A stretch of DNA of 64,000 nt from Zwartia hollandica (GTDB lineage: Bacteria; Pseudomonadota; Gammaproteobacteria; Burkholderiales; Burkholderiaceae_B). The first letter of the stretch is position 1, and the number at the start of each line of letters is the position of its first letter. Positions 48,402 through 60,249 of the stretch are shown one piece after another. Below the pieces are notes generated by a model. It did not search any database, was not told where the DNA came from, and saw nothing but the letters and a program-made list of their open reading frames with translations. The position numbers and the translations under genes were made by a program. The stretch is taken from contig NZ_JAHXRI010000010.1 in the NCBI RefSeq assembly GCF_019923725.1, positions 334,636 to 398,635 on the forward strand, in the 5' to 3' direction.

Positions 48402-49889
48402 TCAAAATGACAACGTTGCACGCATCGCCTGCAAGCACAGAGCGATTAAACCACCAGGCATCAAACCTAGACCCAGTACGAGCAAACCATTCACAAGCAA
48501 TAGTGCGCGCGGCACAAACGGCTTAGCTGGGGCCAACGTGGAATTCTCTGCTGGCTCATCAAAGTAGACCACTTTGATAATACGCAGGTAATAGAAGGCA
48601 CCAATTAAGGAGAAAAATACAGCCACGACCGCGAGCCACAAACGGTCCGACTGCAGTAGACCTTGCAAAATCAACAGCTTCGCATCAAAGCCAACCAGCG
48701 GTGGCAAGCCTGCCAGCGAGCACATCAAGATCAACATCATGGCTGCCAACCAGGGGCTACGCCGATTCAGACCTTTCAGATCATCGATGCTTTCGCATTC
48801 AAACCCGTCACGGGACAACAACATGATCAAGCCGAACGAGGCAAGCGTCGTCAAGACATAGGTCAGCACATAGAACAGGGCCGAGCCATAGGCAGATGTA
48901 TCCGCCTGGATATCGCCATCTAAGGACCCAGATGCCAAGCCGAGCAAAATAAATCCCATGTGCGAAATCGTTGAATACGCCAACATTCGCTTGAAATTGG
49001 TTTGCATGATTGCGGTCAGGTTGCCAATCGCAAGCGACAGCACGGCAAGGATTAACAGCATTGGCTGCCAGTCTGCCGCAAGATCAACAAAGCCAATCAC
49101 CAGAATCCGCAGCGTAATCGCAAACGCCGCAAGCTTAGGCGCAGCTGCCAGCACGAGCGTAATCGCGGTGGGAGCCCCTTGATACACGTCGGGCACCCAC
49201 ATATGGAACGGCACAGCACCCAACTTAAACGCCAGGCCTGCAACGAGAAATACAACACCGAAGGTCAGAGGGAGATAGTCGACCTGACCAGAGTTCACTG
49301 TGTCGGCGATATTGCGTAGATCCAAGTTGCCTGTGGCTCCGTACATCATCGACATGCCGTACAACATAAAACCTGAAGCCAGTGCGCCGAGGACAAAGTA
49401 CTTCATTGCCGCTTCGGTTGACTCAGCATGGTCGCGACGAATCGCCACGAGCGCGTAGAGCGCAAGCGACATCAACTCAAGACCCAGGTAAATTGTTAGG
49501 AGATTACCTGCCGAAATCATGACCATCTGTCCCAGTAAGGCAAACAGCACAAGGACATAAAGCTCACCACCGCGCAACATGTCACGCGTCTGAATGTATT
49601 CACGGCCGTAGATCAGCGTCAAGGCTACTGCAATATAAGAAGCCATCTTGAGCAGGTGCGCGAGCGGGTCCGCCACATACAAACCAAAAAAGCTTTCTCC
49701 AACCAGCCCGATACTCCATTGCCAGGCAGACAGCACAAACAAAATCGCCAAGGTGGCGAGTGATAACCCATAGGCAAGCGCACGACGAGGAGCTTGACTA
49801 AACGCATCCAAAACTAGGATGAGCATACCCATCACCGTCAGAAAGATTTCCGGCGCGGCCAGGGCGAAATCGAATTGGGATTGCATCAT
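48402..49889 (-). CDS. nuoN: NADH-quinone oxidoreductase subunit N
   Basis: Antiporter-like proton-pumping subunit in the membrane arm of complex I. The 495-residue product has about 14 membrane segments, the conserved Lys-bearing helices ([23 protein letters not shown]) here cited as [14 protein letters not shown], and [16 protein letters not shown]. The start is [14 protein letters not shown]. It follows nuoM by eight bases and is the last standard subunit gene of the operon. Confidence 0.97.
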   Translation of the reverse strand: MMQSQFDFALAAPEIFLTVMGMLILVLDAFSQAPRRALAYGLSLATLAILFVLSAWQWSIGLVGESFFGLYVADPLAHLLKMASYIAVALTLIYGREYIQTRDMLRGGELYVLVLFALLGQMVMISAGNLLTIYLGLELMSLALYALVAIRRDHAESTEAAMKYFVLGALASGFMLYGMSMMYGATGNLDLRNIADTVNSGQVDYLPLTFGVVFLVAGLAFKLGAVPFHMWVPDVYQGAPTAITLVLAAAPKLAAFAITLRILVIGFVDLAADWQPMLLILAVLSLAIGNLTAIMQTNFKRMLAYSTISHMGFILLGLASGSLDGDIQADTSAYGSALFYVLTYVLTTLASFGLIMLLSRDGFECESIDDLKGLNRRSPWLAAMMLILMCSLAGLPPLVGFDAKLLILQGLLQSDRLWLAVVAVFFSLIGAFYYLRIIKVVYFDEPAENSTLAPAKPFVPRALLLVNGLLVLGLGLMPGGLIALCLQAMRATLSF

Positions 49890-49897
49890 GGCGAGGC

Positions 49898-51400
49898 TTA
49901 CAGTTTTGAAATGGACACGTGTTGCAGGAGGGCCTCAACCGAAACGTGCATGACGTCGGTAAAGGGCTTAGGATGGACACCCATATAGATCACGGCAAGC
50001 GCCATGACACCAAGAATAAAGAACTCACGATTAGACAAATCCTGAAGCTCGCGCACCTGGTCATTCGCAATATCACCGAAGGCTACGCGCTTGACCATCC
50101 AGAGCGAATACGAGGCACCAAGAATCAATGCTGTCGCGGCAAGTAAGCCGATCCAGAAGTTGTATTCAACAGCACCCATAATCACCATAAATTCACCGAC
50201 AAAACCACTTGTCGCAGGCAAACCGGCATTCGCCATCGAAAACAACACAAAGAACGTCACAAAGCGTGGCATGGTGTTGATCACACCGCCGTAATCCGCA
50301 ATCTGACGACTGTGCATCCGGTCGTACAACACTCCAATGCACAAGAACATTGCTGCAGACACAAAACCGTGTGACACCATTTGTACTATCGCTCCTTCGA
50401 CACCGGCGGTGTTGAAGACAAAGAAGCCCAAGGTGACAAAGCCCATGTGTGCGACTGAGGAATACGCCACCAGTTTCTTCATGTCATCTTGCACGACAGC
50501 CACTAAGCCGATGTAAATCACGGCAACAAGCGACAGCGTAATCATCAAACCAGCCATTTCTGTCGAAGCGTCGGGTGTGATTGGCAAGGAAAGACGCAAG
50601 AAACCATAGGCGCCTAGCTTGAGCATGATGGCCGCCAGAACGACCGAACCACCTGTTGGCGCCTCAACGTGTGCGTCAGGCAACCAGGTATGTACAGGCC
50701 ACATCGGCACTTTGACAGCAAAGGCCGCCAAGAAAGCAAAAAAGATCAATAGCTGTGGGGTGTAATCCAGCGGCAAGGTATGCCAAGTCTGTATATCAAA
50801 CGAGCCACCCGACACATTCCAAAGATACAGAAAGGCAACTAGCGTCAGCAAAGAGCCCATTAAGGTGTAGAGAAAAAACTTGAACGCCGCATACACTCGG
50901 TTGGGGCCACCCCAGACGCCCACAATGATATACATCGGGATCAGAGTCGCTTCAAAGAAAATGTAGAACAGCAAGCCGTCAAGCGCTACAAACACACCGA
51001 TCATCAGACCCGACAAAATCAGGAAAGCTGCCATGTATTGAGAAATGCGGGATGTGATGACTTCCCAGCCGGCTAGTACGACGATGATCGTAATAAAAGC
51101 GGTGAGCAAGACAAACCACAAAGAAATTCCGTCAACGCCCAGGTGGTAGTTCACCGCAAAAGCCGGAATCCACAAGACCTTCTCAACGAACTGCATGGCT
51201 GCAGTCGAACTATCAAAACCCGTGTAAAGCGGGATCGTCACGAGAAAACTGAGAATGGAACCAATCAAAGACAGATTGCGGGTCAGGCCTGGGCGATCAT
51301 CGCGCCCCACAGCCAACAAGATCAAACCACAAACGATCGGCACAAAGATCGACAGTGTGAGCCAAGGAGTATTAAAAGAAGCCATCTCGCTCGCCATCAT
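49898..51400 (-). CDS. nuoM: NADH-quinone oxidoreductase subunit M
   Basis: Second antiporter-like subunit of complex I, 500 residues with about 14 membrane segments. Family segments include [34 protein letters not shown] and [15 protein letters not shown]. The ATG at 51400 overlaps the nuoL stop by four bases; another ATG five codons later, at 51385, has a better ribosome-binding site and may be the true start. The glutamate and lysines needed for proton passage are present in the usual helices. Confidence 0.97.
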   Translation of the reverse strand: MMASEMASFNTPWLTLSIFVPIVCGLILLAVGRDDRPGLTRNLSLIGSILSFLVTIPLYTGFDSSTAAMQFVEKVLWIPAFAVNYHLGVDGISLWFVLLTAFITIIVVLAGWEVITSRISQYMAAFLILSGLMIGVFVALDGLLFYIFFEATLIPMYIIVGVWGGPNRVYAAFKFFLYTLMGSLLTLVAFLYLWNVSGGSFDIQTWHTLPLDYTPQLLIFFAFLAAFAVKVPMWPVHTWLPDAHVEAPTGGSVVLAAIMLKLGAYGFLRLSLPITPDASTEMAGLMITLSLVAVIYIGLVAVVQDDMKKLVAYSSVAHMGFVTLGFFVFNTAGVEGAIVQMVSHGFVSAAMFLCIGVLYDRMHSRQIADYGGVINTMPRFVTFFVLFSMANAGLPATSGFVGEFMVIMGAVEYNFWIGLLAATALILGASYSLWMVKRVAFGDIANDQVRELQDLSNREFFILGVMALAVIYMGVHPKPFTDVMHVSVEALLQHVSISKL

Positions 51401-53430
51401 TTGGAACCAAAGATTATGTAGGTGATCGCAGCCATCAAGCCAATGATCATCGCAAACGCATAGTGGTAGATATAGCCGGTCTGGAAGCGACGCGTGATTG
51501 CCGCGATAGCACCAATCAACTTAGCCGAACCGTTCACCAACAAACCATCGATCAACCCGCGGTCAGCCTGCTGCCACAAGCCCTTACCTAAGAGTCGTGC
51601 GCCGCGCGCCAATACTTGTTCGTTAAACCAGTCAAAAAAGTACTTGTTCTCAAGGATGCAGTTCACACCTTTCAGGTGACGCTGAATCGCTGCAGGAACC
51701 TTTGGGTTGATTAGGTAGCAGTACCAAGCCGTCACAGCACCGGCGACAACTAACCAAAAGGCGACCGTACTAAAGGCGTGCAAGGCGTAAGCCACCCAAC
51801 CATGCCAGTGTGACGCCAAATCGGCCATCGCGGGATGCTGCGCCGCCACGACAATCGCGCCTTTGAAATAAGCGCCGAACAAAAGGGAGTCAACCAGCCA
51901 TGCCCCCACAAAGATCGAGGGCACAGCAAGCAATACAAGCGGCAAGGTAACCACCCAAGGTGACTCATGGGGCACACCGCCATGGTGTCCGTGATCATCA
52001 TGCGCATGATGATCGTGCCCATGCGCATCATGTCCGTGCGCAGCGTGGCCACTGACATCGAAGCGCTCCTTGCCATGGAACACCAAGAAATACACACGGA
52101 AAGAATAGAGCGATGTCACGAACACGCCGATCAAGGTCGCGTATTTTGCGAAGGACGCACCCCACACGTTTGCAGAAGCAGCGGCTTCGATGATGTGCTC
52201 TTTAGAGTAGAAGCCAGAGAAGAACGGCGTACCCACGAGAGCCAGCGTACCAATCAAGAAGGTGATCCAAGTGATCGGCATGTACTTACGCAAGCCACCC
52301 ATATTGCGGATATCTTGATCGTGATGCATACCCATAATGACCGAACCCGCGCCGAGGAACAACAATGCTTTAAAAAATGCATGTGTCATCAGGTGGAAAA
52401 TAGCGACAGAGTAAGCCGAAGCGCCTAGGGCAACCGTCATGTAGCCCAGCTGCGACAGCGTGGAATACGCCACCACACGCTTAATGTCGTTTTGAATAAT
52501 GCCCAAGATCCCCAGAAATAGCGCACCGATTGCGCCAATAATGATGATGAAGGACAGCGCCGTATTCGACAATTCAAACAGCGGTGAGAAACGAGCCACC
52601 ATGAAAATGCCAGCTGTCACCATCGTTGCCGCATGAATCAGCGCTGAGATTGGCGTGGGGCCTTCCATCGAGTCAGGCAGCCACGCATGCAACGGCACCT
52701 GCGCCGACTTACCCATCGCACCAATAAACAAACAAATACACGCAACGGTGATCAACATCCAGTCAGTGCCCGGCAACGTGAGAGTCGCCAGTTGGTCGGC
52801 TTGCTCGAACACTTCCCCGTAGTGCATCGTGCCAGCGTAGGCAAACAACAAGCCAATGCCGAGCACGAAACCAAAGTCACCTACGCGGTTAACGAGAAAC
52901 GCCTTCATATTGGCGAAGATCGCCGTTGGACGCGTGTACCAGAAACCAATTAACAAGTATGAGACCAAACCAACCGCTTCCCAGCCGAAGAACAACTGAA
53001 CCATGTTGTTAGACATGACGAGCATCAGCATCGAGAAGGTAAACAGCGAAATATAGGAAAAGAACCGCTGGTAGCCTGGATCTTCCGCCATGTAGCCAAT
53101 CGTATAGATGTGAACCATCAAAGATACGGAGGTCACAACCACCATCATCAGGGCAGATAGGGGGTCAATCAAGAATCCGATCTCTAACTTGGCGTCACCA
53201 AGCATCGACCAGGTGTAGACCGCGCCATCAAAGCGATGGCCATTGAGCACATCCAACAAAACCAAAACCGAACCTACCGCCGACACCGCAACCAACGCGA
53301 TGGTAAGCATGTGCGAGGTACGTCGACCGACCTGGCGCCCAAGGAATCCGGTGCCAAACAAGCCAGCCAAGATCGCACCTAGCAAAGGGGCTAAGGCGAT
53401 AATCAAATAAAGTGAAGGTGAGCTATACAT
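51397..53430 (-). CDS. nuoL: NADH-quinone oxidoreductase subunit L
   Basis: The distal antiporter-like subunit with the long lateral helix of complex I, 677 residues. Segments LFFGWEAVGLVSYLLIGFW, KSAQVPLHAWLPDSMEGPTP and VAYSTLSQLGYM identify it. Between membrane segments, residues about 461-485 form a His/Asp/Gly-rich loop with 11 histidines between His462 and His483, followed by VPHESPWVV. Many betaproteobacterial NuoL proteins have a hydrophilic loop here, but this one is strongly His-rich. It follows nuoK by 17 bases. Confidence 0.97.
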   Translation of the reverse strand: MYSSPSLYLIIALAPLLGAILAGLFGTGFLGRQVGRRTSHMLTIALVAVSAVGSVLVLLDVLNGHRFDGAVYTWSMLGDAKLEIGFLIDPLSALMMVVVTSVSLMVHIYTIGYMAEDPGYQRFFSYISLFTFSMLMLVMSNNMVQLFFGWEAVGLVSYLLIGFWYTRPTAIFANMKAFLVNRVGDFGFVLGIGLLFAYAGTMHYGEVFEQADQLATLTLPGTDWMLITVACICLFIGAMGKSAQVPLHAWLPDSMEGPTPISALIHAATMVTAGIFMVARFSPLFELSNTALSFIIIIGAIGALFLGILGIIQNDIKRVVAYSTLSQLGYMTVALGASAYSVAIFHLMTHAFFKALLFLGAGSVIMGMHHDQDIRNMGGLRKYMPITWITFLIGTLALVGTPFFSGFYSKEHIIEAAASANVWGASFAKYATLIGVFVTSLYSFRVYFLVFHGKERFDVSGHAAHGHDAHGHDHHAHDDHGHHGGVPHESPWVVTLPLVLLAVPSIFVGAWLVDSLLFGAYFKGAIVVAAQHPAMADLASHWHGWVAYALHAFSTVAFWLVVAGAVTAWYCYLINPKVPAAIQRHLKGVNCILENKYFFDWFNEQVLARGARLLGKGLWQQADRGLIDGLLVNGSAKLIGAIAAITRRFQTGYIYHYAFAMIIGLMAAITYIIFGSK

Positions 53431-53447
53431 ATTCTTCTGTGTTCCGA

Positions 53448-53759
53448 TCAGCCCTTGAGGCGGTCAAGTTCATCAACATTGATCGTGCTGAGGTTGCGGA
53501 ACAGCAGCACCAGAATCGCCAAACCGATTGCCGCTTCAGCAGCGGCCACCGTCAAGATGAAGAAAACAAACACTTGGCCTGCCGTATCGCCCATCCAAGT
53601 AGAGAAAGCGACAAAGTTCATATTGACTGCCAGCAGCATCAACTCGACCGACATCAATAACACGATCAAATTACGTCGATTCAGGAAGATCCCAAACACA
53701 CCGATCGCAAACAAAATTGCACCAAGCACCAAAAAGTGCGGCAGGGTCAGCGTCATCAT
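53448..53759 (-). CDS. nuoK: NADH-quinone oxidoreductase subunit K
   Basis: Small membrane subunit of complex I, 103 residues with three helices. The helices carry two buried glutamates needed for proton coupling, seen in [13 protein letters not shown] and [11 protein letters not shown]. The preceding [15 protein letters not shown] is the most conserved stretch of the family. The start (ATG ATG) overlaps the nuoJ stop by four bases. Confidence 0.97.
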   Translation of the reverse strand: MMTLTLPHFLVLGAILFAIGVFGIFLNRRNLIVLLMSVELMLLAVNMNFVAFSTWMGDTAGQVFVFFILTVAAAEAAIGLAILVLLFRNLSTINVDELDRLKG

Positions 53760-54391
53760 TTTTGCTCTCCTGAGTTGGCGTCCGCCGCCTTAGCATTCAC
53801 CGCTTCTTGGCTAGGCAAATTAACCAGTCGAACCCGATCTGCTGCCCGAACACGCACGGCAGCGCCGGGATCGTTATATTTCACATCGCGCCGCTTGCGC
53901 AGCGTCAAAGAGATTGCAGCAATCATTCCAACTAACAACAACACCGCGCCGACTTCCACCGCAAAGGCGTACTCGGTGTACATCGACTCGCCCAATGCAC
54001 GCGTATTGTTGTAGTCATCACCCATGTCAGCAGCAGGCCCCACTTGTCCCCAAGAGGTCGCGAGCACAAAAGACATCTCAGCCACCATGATCAGACCGAC
54101 GAGCATGCCTAGCGGCAGATAGGTTTTGATGCCGGCACGCAACTCTTCCATCTTGACATCCAGCATCATCACGACGAAGAGGAACAACACCATTACCGCG
54201 CCCACATACACAAGCACCAGCAACAACCCTAAAAATTCGGCACCCAGCAGCATCCAGATCATCGCAGCGTTCGCGAACGCAAGGATCAGATGCAAGACTG
54301 CAGTGACTGGGCTCGAAGCCGTAATCACACGAAACGCCGCCACGACTAAAACAATGGCTAGAACGTAGAACAGAACAGTGGTAAAGATCAT
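53756..54391 (-). CDS. nuoJ: NADH-quinone oxidoreductase subunit J
   Basis: Membrane subunit of complex I, 211 residues, with five hydrophobic segments. The segment [21 protein letters not shown], cited as [15 protein letters not shown], is the pi-bulge helix found in all NuoJ proteins. A charged C-terminal tail of about 45 residues extends beyond the E. coli length and is common in this group. It overlaps nuoK by four bases and lies 20 bases after nuoI. Confidence 0.96.
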   Translation of the reverse strand: MIFTTVLFYVLAIVLVVAAFRVITASSPVTAVLHLILAFANAAMIWMLLGAEFLGLLLVLVYVGAVMVLFLFVVMMLDVKMEELRAGIKTYLPLGMLVGLIMVAEMSFVLATSWGQVGPAADMGDDYNNTRALGESMYTEYAFAVEVGAVLLLVGMIAAISLTLRKRRDVKYNDPGAAVRVRAADRVRLVNLPSQEAVNAKAADANSGEQK

Positions 54392-54411
54392 TTGGCTTTC
54401 AGTCCTGACGA

Positions 54412-54900
54412 TCAGCGGTAAGGCGCATCGATGGCGCGATTGCGAGCGATGTCGTTTTCATAACGATCGCCTACGGCCAGCAACATGTCTTTAGTGAAAT
54501 ACAAGTCGCCACGCTTTTCACCGTGGTACTCGTGAATATGCGTTTCAACAATCGAATCAACTGGACAGCTTTCTTCACAAAAACCGCAGAAGATACATTT
54601 AGTCAGATCAATGTCATAGCGTGTCGTACGACGTGAACCGTCTTCACGTTGCTCTGATTCAATGGTGATCGCCATCGCAGGGCAAACTGCTTCACACAAT
54701 TTGCAAGCAATACAGCGCTCTTCACCGTTAGGGTAACGGCGCAACGCATGTAAGCCACGAAAACGTGGCGACATGGGTGTTTTTTCAAGCGGGTATCGCA
54801 AGGTGATCTTGCGCTTGAAGAAATACTTGCCCGTGAGCTTCATGCCCTTGAGCAACTCAAGCAGCATAAGACTACCGAAAAAATCCTTGATCGCTTCCAT
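54412..54900 (-). CDS. nuoI: NADH-quinone oxidoreductase subunit I
   Basis: Peripheral-arm ferredoxin-like subunit that carries clusters N6a and N6b toward N2. The 162-residue product has two [4Fe-4S] motifs, [12 protein letters not shown] and [12 protein letters not shown], each followed by a Pro, and an amphipathic N-terminal helix. The segment [18 protein letters not shown], cited as [14 protein letters not shown], is conserved. It lies 30 bases after nuoH and 20 before nuoJ. Confidence 0.97.
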   Translation of the reverse strand: MEAIKDFFGSLMLLELLKGMKLTGKYFFKRKITLRYPLEKTPMSPRFRGLHALRRYPNGEERCIACKLCEAVCPAMAITIESEQREDGSRRTTRYDIDLTKCIFCGFCEESCPVDSIVETHIHEYHGEKRGDLYFTKDMLLAVGDRYENDIARNRAIDAPYR

Positions 54901-54930
54901 AAATGCCTTTTCTGCCTTCGACTCGCGGAG

Positions 54931-56004
54931 TTACTTCCAGATGTTCCAGGGCGTCTGCATCCAGATCGCCACAACCACCAGCCATACACCCGTGAGCGGG
55001 ATAAAAATTTTCCAACCTAACCGCATGATCTGGTCATACCGGTATCGGGGAAACGATGCACGGAACCAGATAAACAAAGACACCACCACAAACGTCTTCA
55101 ACCCGAGCCACAACCAACCAGGTATCCAAGTCAAGGGGGCAAATTCGAAAGGAGCAGCCCAACCGCCGAGGAACATGATCGAGGCCATGCAGGACAAGAA
55201 AATCATGTTGGCGTATTCGCCGAGGAAGAACAACGCGAACGCCATTCCAGAGTACTCAACCATGTGGCCCGCTACGATCTCGGACTCCCCTTCGACCACG
55301 TCAAACGGGTGGCGGTTGGTTTCTGCAACAGCAGAGATCACATAAATCACAAACAATGGAAGCAGCGGCAACCAATTCCAAGACAAAAAGTTCAATCCCT
55401 TGTCTGCAAACCAACCCCGCGTTTGTACATTGACGATCTCTGTCATGTTCAAACTACCCGACACCAGCAGAACGGTCACAAGCACAAAACCAATGGCAAG
55501 CTCATAAGACAACATTTGTGCCGAAGCACGCATGGCAGCAAGAAAAGCGTACTTAGAGTTCGACGCCCAGCCAGCAACGATGACCCCATACACACCAATC
55601 GAGGTAATGGCCATGACGTACATCAAGCCTGCGTTGACGTCAGCAAGCACCATCTCCGGGCCAAACGGCACGACGGCCCAGGCTGCGAGCGCTGGCATCA
55701 ACGTCACCACAGGAGCAAAAATGAACAGGATCTTATTTGCCTGACTTGGAACAACCACTTCTTTCGTCAACAGCTTAAAGACATCTGCAAAAGGCTGTAA
55801 CAACCCGCGGAAACCAACACGGTTTGGACCCAAGCGAATATGCATGAAACCAATCATCTTGCGTTCCCAGTAGGTCAGGTACGCCACGCAGAGGATGATT
55901 GGTACAGCGATCACCAAGATTTTCACTAACGTCCAGACGACCAACCAAGGCGTCTCACCGATTAAATCCGACCCAAAAGATTCAAGAACGTTTAGCCATT
56001 CCAT
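54931..56004 (-). CDS. nuoH: NADH-quinone oxidoreductase subunit H
   Basis: NuoH shapes the quinone chamber of complex I where electrons meet the proton channels. The 357-residue product has eight or nine membrane helices. Typical motifs are [23 protein letters not shown], cited as [16 protein letters not shown], then [20 protein letters not shown], cited as [15 protein letters not shown], and [15 protein letters not shown]. Its start shares one base with the nuoG stop (TGATG), implying coupled translation. Confidence 0.97.
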   Translation of the reverse strand: MEWLNVLESFGSDLIGETPWLVVWTLVKILVIAVPIILCVAYLTYWERKMIGFMHIRLGPNRVGFRGLLQPFADVFKLLTKEVVVPSQANKILFIFAPVVTLMPALAAWAVVPFGPEMVLADVNAGLMYVMAITSIGVYGVIVAGWASNSKYAFLAAMRASAQMLSYELAIGFVLVTVLLVSGSLNMTEIVNVQTRGWFADKGLNFLSWNWLPLLPLFVIYVISAVAETNRHPFDVVEGESEIVAGHMVEYSGMAFALFFLGEYANMIFLSCMASIMFLGGWAAPFEFAPLTWIPGWLWLGLKTFVVVSLFIWFRASFPRYRYDQIMRLGWKIFIPLTGVWLVVVAIWMQTPWNIWK

Positions 56005-58340
56005 CAGGCACGCTCCACTTGAAGTTGACCATAGGCGCTACCAAGCGAAGCCGTCTGCGCAAAGCCAGCGGCGATCCTTACCGCTCCCGCGGGAAGCGTA
56101 TCGTCTTGTACGGCGACCAAAGTAACGGCGCCTGTCGAAGATTTGACCCGTACCGAATCGCCAGGCGCGCAGCCAAGGCTCGCCAACGTTTGCGCATGCA
56201 TCCGAGCAGCAGGTGCACGTGACGCACCGCTTTCTTGCAGCGCAGGCGCGCGACGCACTAACGCGTCACTGCGATAGATCGGCAAATCTGTCACGCGTTG
56301 CAAAGCGCCCGACTGACCTTGCGCAGCGACGGCGGGGGTGATCCCCGCGTTGATCTGATTAGACAGACGACTCTCCACGCCCCCCGACAACACGCTATCG
56401 CGCACGGACTCAGAGGTTTCGTCATCAAAACCAGCAAGGTGCAACACGTTGCCAAGCACTCGCAATACTTTCCAGCCTGGACGTGTTTGTCCGCGTGGAG
56501 CGACTGTGCCTTTAAAACTCTGTGCTGTGCCTTGCGCATTGACGAAGGTACCAGAGGTTTCGGTAAACGGTGCAATCGGTAGCATGACATCAGCCCAGTC
56601 AGTCACGTCCGAAGCGAAGGCTGTCAAGGCAACCACAAATTCTGCCGCCTTTAAGGCAGCAACCGCTTGCGCACCGTTATCCGCGTCTAAAAGAGGCTCG
56701 GCATGTAACACGATATAGGCTTTAAGAGGCTCCGCCAACATCGCTGCGGCAGACTTACCGCCTTGAACAGGCACTGCGCCAGCAAGGTATGCACCCACCG
56801 TGTTAGCGCCTGCGGTCAAGAAGCCAAGCTTGCCACCCGCTAGCTGAGCGATAGACTGCGCCAACGCGGCGAGCTGTGCCGCATCAGGGGCATTGACGAC
56901 TGCGTTGCCTAACAACACAGCAACACGCTCACCGGTCGCAAGACTCTGAGCCATCTGTTGTGCCGTCGCATCCGCCTGAACACCAGCTAACGCAGCAGGC
57001 ACTTCCACGCCTTTAATTTTTGCCAGGGCAATCAAAACTTGTGACAAGGTTTGCGCAAGCGCTGCGGGCAATACCGTGGCGCGCGCTATCAACTTAAGCA
57101 GTGGGTCGTCCCCAGCCGTATCAATGGCAGAGATTTGTGTGCCACGCTTAGCAGCCTGACGCAGGCGCTGCGCCATCAAAGGATGATCTTTACGCAGGAA
57201 GGATCCAACCACCAACACGCGATCTACTGTATCTAGTGCAGCGATCGGCATGCCTAACCAAGGGGCACCAGCAAGCGCTGCATCAAGCTTTTGATCCGTC
57301 TGACGCAAACGTGCGTCGATGTTTTCAGAGCCCAGACCACGCATCACACGAGCGAGCAACGCCAACTCTTCCAGAGTCGCGTACTCAGTCGCCAACGCAC
57401 CAATTTGCGCGCCACCGGAAGCATCGCGTACATCCATCAAGCCATGCGCCACAACCTGCAATGCGTCAGACCAGGAGGCCTCGCGCCACTGGCCATCCTG
57501 CCCCTTCACCATTGGTGTGGTCAGACGGTCTTGATTCAAGCCTTCGTACGAGAAACGATCACGATCGCTAATCCAACATTCGTTGATCTCTTCGTTCTCA
57601 AAAGGAACAACGCGCACGACCTCGTCGCCCTTAACCTGTACAACCAAATTCGCACCCAAACTATCATGGGGGGATACCGAGCGACGACGTGCAAGCTCCC
57701 AAGTGCGTGCCTGATAACGGAAAGGCTTGGAAGTCAGTGCGCCCACGGGACACAAATCAATCATGTTGCCCGACAACTCGGACTCGACCGAGCGTCCAAC
57801 AAAGGTTGTGATCTCGGAGTGCTCACCACGACCGATCATGCCCAGTTCCATCACGCCCGCGACTTCTTGACCAAAGCGAACGCAACGCGTGCAGTGAATG
57901 CAACGCGACATTTCTTCAGCGGATACCAGCGGACCTAAATCTTTGTGGAATACCACACGCTTTTCTTCCTGATAGCGCGACGAGGAACCACCATAACCAA
58001 CGGCTAAGTCCTGCAGCTGACATTCACCACCCTGATCGCAAATGGGGCAATCAAGAGGATGATTGATCAACAAGAATTCCATCACGCTTTTTTGCGCAGC
58101 GACGGCCCGCTCAGAGCACGTGTGTACCACCATGCCATTGGTGGCAGGTGTTGCGCACGCAGGCATTGCTTTGGGAGCCTTCTCGACTTCAACCAAACAC
58201 ATGCGGCAGTTCGCGGCGATAGAAAGCTTCTTGTGATAACAGAAGTGCGGCACGTACACACCAAGCTTGTGTGCGGCGTGCATCACCATGCTGCCTTCCT
58301 GCACTTCGACTTTCTTGCCGTCGATGGTTAACTCAACCAT
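56004..58340 (-). CDS. nuoG: NADH-quinone oxidoreductase subunit G
   Basis: NuoG is the large iron-sulfur subunit in the peripheral arm of complex I. The 778-residue product has an N-terminal [2Fe-2S] domain ([15 protein letters not shown] and the later CATP), the C-terminal His-Cys ligands of [4Fe-4S] N5 ([18 protein letters not shown], and later [11 protein letters not shown]), and a molybdopterin-oxidoreductase-like domain that has lost its cofactor in this family. Length is shorter than the E. coli 908 but normal for betaproteobacteria. The second half is Ala-rich and variable. Confidence 0.96.
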   Translation of the reverse strand: MVELTIDGKKVEVQEGSMVMHAAHKLGVYVPHFCYHKKLSIAANCRMCLVEVEKAPKAMPACATPATNGMVVHTCSERAVAAQKSVMEFLLINHPLDCPICDQGGECQLQDLAVGYGGSSSRYQEEKRVVFHKDLGPLVSAEEMSRCIHCTRCVRFGQEVAGVMELGMIGRGEHSEITTFVGRSVESELSGNMIDLCPVGALTSKPFRYQARTWELARRRSVSPHDSLGANLVVQVKGDEVVRVVPFENEEINECWISDRDRFSYEGLNQDRLTTPMVKGQDGQWREASWSDALQVVAHGLMDVRDASGGAQIGALATEYATLEELALLARVMRGLGSENIDARLRQTDQKLDAALAGAPWLGMPIAALDTVDRVLVVGSFLRKDHPLMAQRLRQAAKRGTQISAIDTAGDDPLLKLIARATVLPAALAQTLSQVLIALAKIKGVEVPAALAGVQADATAQQMAQSLATGERVAVLLGNAVVNAPDAAQLAALAQSIAQLAGGKLGFLTAGANTVGAYLAGAVPVQGGKSAAAMLAEPLKAYIVLHAEPLLDADNGAQAVAALKAAEFVVALTAFASDVTDWADVMLPIAPFTETSGTFVNAQGTAQSFKGTVAPRGQTRPGWKVLRVLGNVLHLAGFDDETSESVRDSVLSGGVESRLSNQINAGITPAVAAQGQSGALQRVTDLPIYRSDALVRRAPALQESGASRAPAARMHAQTLASLGCAPGDSVRVKSSTGAVTLVAVQDDTLPAGAVRIAAGFAQTASLGSAYGQLQVERA

Positions 58341-58355
58341 AACTTTGTCCAGACC

Positions 58356-59720
58356 TTAGAGATAGGGGGCCACCACACAGCGCTTATGCTCAATGTGATA
58401 GGCGAATTCGTCGCGATAATGCTTCAGGAAACCGCGCACCGGCATGGCCGCTGCATCACCCAGAGCGCAAATCGTGCGACCCATGATGTTGCCTGCAACC
58501 GAGTCCAGCAAATCGAGATCGTCAGGACGACCCTGGCCATGCTCAATGCGATTGACCATGCGGTAGAGCCAGCCCGTGCCTTCTCGGCAAGGCGTGCACT
58601 GACCGCAGCTTTCTTCAAAATAAAAATACGACAGACGCAAGAGTGACTTCACCATGCAACGCGTGTCATTCATGACAATCACGGCGCCCGAACCGAGCAT
58701 CGAGCCCGCTTTCGAGATGGCGTCGTAGTCCATCGTGGTGTCCATCATGATGTTGCCAGGAATCACTGGCGCACTCGAGCCGCCAGGGATCACAGCCTTG
58801 AGGGTCGAACCACCACGCATCCCACCGGCCAGCTCAAGCAACTTTGAAAACGGCGTACCCAGCGGGATTTCGTAATTACCAGGGCGCTCGACATCGCCCG
58901 TGATGGAGAAGAGCTTGGTACCACCGTTATTGGGCTTACCCACTTCGAGGTAGGCCGGACCACCATTGCGAATAATCCACGGCACAGCCGCAAACGTTTC
59001 AGTGTTGTTGATCGTGGTTGGCTTGCCGTACAAACCAAAGCTAGCTGGGAAAGGCGGTTTAAAGCGTGGTTGCCCTTTCTTTCCTTCCAGCGACTCTAGC
59101 AAGGCGGTTTCTTCACCGCAAATGTAAGCACCGAAACCATGAAAGGCATGCAACTGGAAGTTGAATTGCGAGCCCAGGATGTTGTCACCAAGAAACCCTG
59201 CTTTGCGCGCCTCTTCCAAGGCTTCTTCAAAGCGCTGATAGACCTCAAAAATCTCGCCGTGAATGTAGTTGTATCCGACGGGGATTCCCATCGCGTAGGC
59301 TGCAATCGCCATCCCTTCAATCACGATGTGGGGATTCAAGCGCAGGATATCGCGGTCTTTAAATGTTCCGGGCTCACCTTCATCGGAGTTACAGACCAAA
59401 TACTTTTGACCTGGGAAGGTGCGGGGCATGAAGCTCCACTTCAAACCAGTGGGGAAGCCTGCACCACCACGACCACGCAAGCCAGACGCTTTGACCTCAG
59501 CGATCACATCCTCTTGGGTCATACCAGTAGTCAGGATCTTACGCAAAGCTTCATAGCCACCACGCTTCACGTAGTCAGCCAAACGCCAATTATTGCCATC
59601 GAGGTCCGCCATGATCTGCGGGCCGATATGACGGCCGTGCAAGGCCATTGAATCAGCAGGTGTGCCGGGCGAGGCAATCAGGCCCTGACCGTATTTCGAA
59701 AGAATGGCTGCGGTGCTCAT
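58356..59720 (-). CDS. nuoF: NADH-quinone oxidoreductase subunit F
   Basis: NuoF binds NADH and FMN and holds the N3 cluster, the entry point for electrons. The 454-residue product has the FMN/NADH site [16 protein letters not shown], the [14 protein letters not shown] segment and the [4Fe-4S] motif [11 protein letters not shown] with the fourth Cys later in RTICALGD. The start overlaps the nuoE stop by four bases. The gene is intact and of normal length. Confidence 0.97.
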   Translation of the reverse strand: MSTAAILSKYGQGLIASPGTPADSMALHGRHIGPQIMADLDGNNWRLADYVKRGGYEALRKILTTGMTQEDVIAEVKASGLRGRGGAGFPTGLKWSFMPRTFPGQKYLVCNSDEGEPGTFKDRDILRLNPHIVIEGMAIAAYAMGIPVGYNYIHGEIFEVYQRFEEALEEARKAGFLGDNILGSQFNFQLHAFHGFGAYICGEETALLESLEGKKGQPRFKPPFPASFGLYGKPTTINNTETFAAVPWIIRNGGPAYLEVGKPNNGGTKLFSITGDVERPGNYEIPLGTPFSKLLELAGGMRGGSTLKAVIPGGSSAPVIPGNIMMDTTMDYDAISKAGSMLGSGAVIVMNDTRCMVKSLLRLSYFYFEESCGQCTPCREGTGWLYRMVNRIEHGQGRPDDLDLLDSVAGNIMGRTICALGDAAAMPVRGFLKHYRDEFAYHIEHKRCVVAPYL

Positions 59721-60223
59721 ACAGCACCTCCTTTTGCAGCTGCACTGAGATCGGCGATCATCGCATCAATCTTGTCGGCGGCCATGCGCACACACATGTG
59801 CGTGTTGTTAACCAAAAGTACCGGTGAATCACCGCAAGCACCCATACACTCGCCTTCGACGAGGGAGAAGGTGCCACACGCGGTGGTCTCACGAAATCCG
59901 ATACCGAGTTTCTGTTTTAGGTAATCCGCTGTTCTTTCACCATCGCGCAGTGCACATGGCAAATTTGTACACACACTGATCTTGAACTTACCAACGGGGC
60001 GCACGTCAAACATGTTGTAGAACGTGGCGTTCTCCTGCACAGCAATCGCAGGTTGGCCAAGGTAGTCTGCAACATCCTGAATCACTTCAGGCGACACCCA
60101 GCCTTTTTCCTCCTGGGCGATTGCCAACGACGCCATGATGGCCGACTGCTTTTGATCAGCCGGGTACTTGGCGATCTCGCGGTCGATTCTTTTGTAGGCC
60201 TGTTCAGAGAGCAGCATGTTCAA
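59717..60223 (-). CDS. nuoE: NADH-quinone oxidoreductase subunit E
   Basis: NuoE is the 24-kDa-type subunit with the off-path [2Fe-2S] cluster N1a. The 168-residue product has a helical N-terminal part and a thioredoxin-like C-terminal domain whose ligands are in [10 protein letters not shown] and the later [11 protein letters not shown]. Those four cysteines are all present. It lies 26 bases after nuoD and overlaps nuoF by four bases. Confidence 0.97.
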   Translation of the reverse strand: MNMLLSEQAYKRIDREIAKYPADQKQSAIMASLAIAQEEKGWVSPEVIQDVADYLGQPAIAVQENATFYNMFDVRPVGKFKISVCTNLPCALRDGERTADYLKQKLGIGFRETTACGTFSLVEGECMGACGDSPVLLVNNTHMCVRMAADKIDAMIADLSAAAKGGAV

Positions 60224-60249
60224 ATCCGGTAGAAGCTTAACGATGACCG

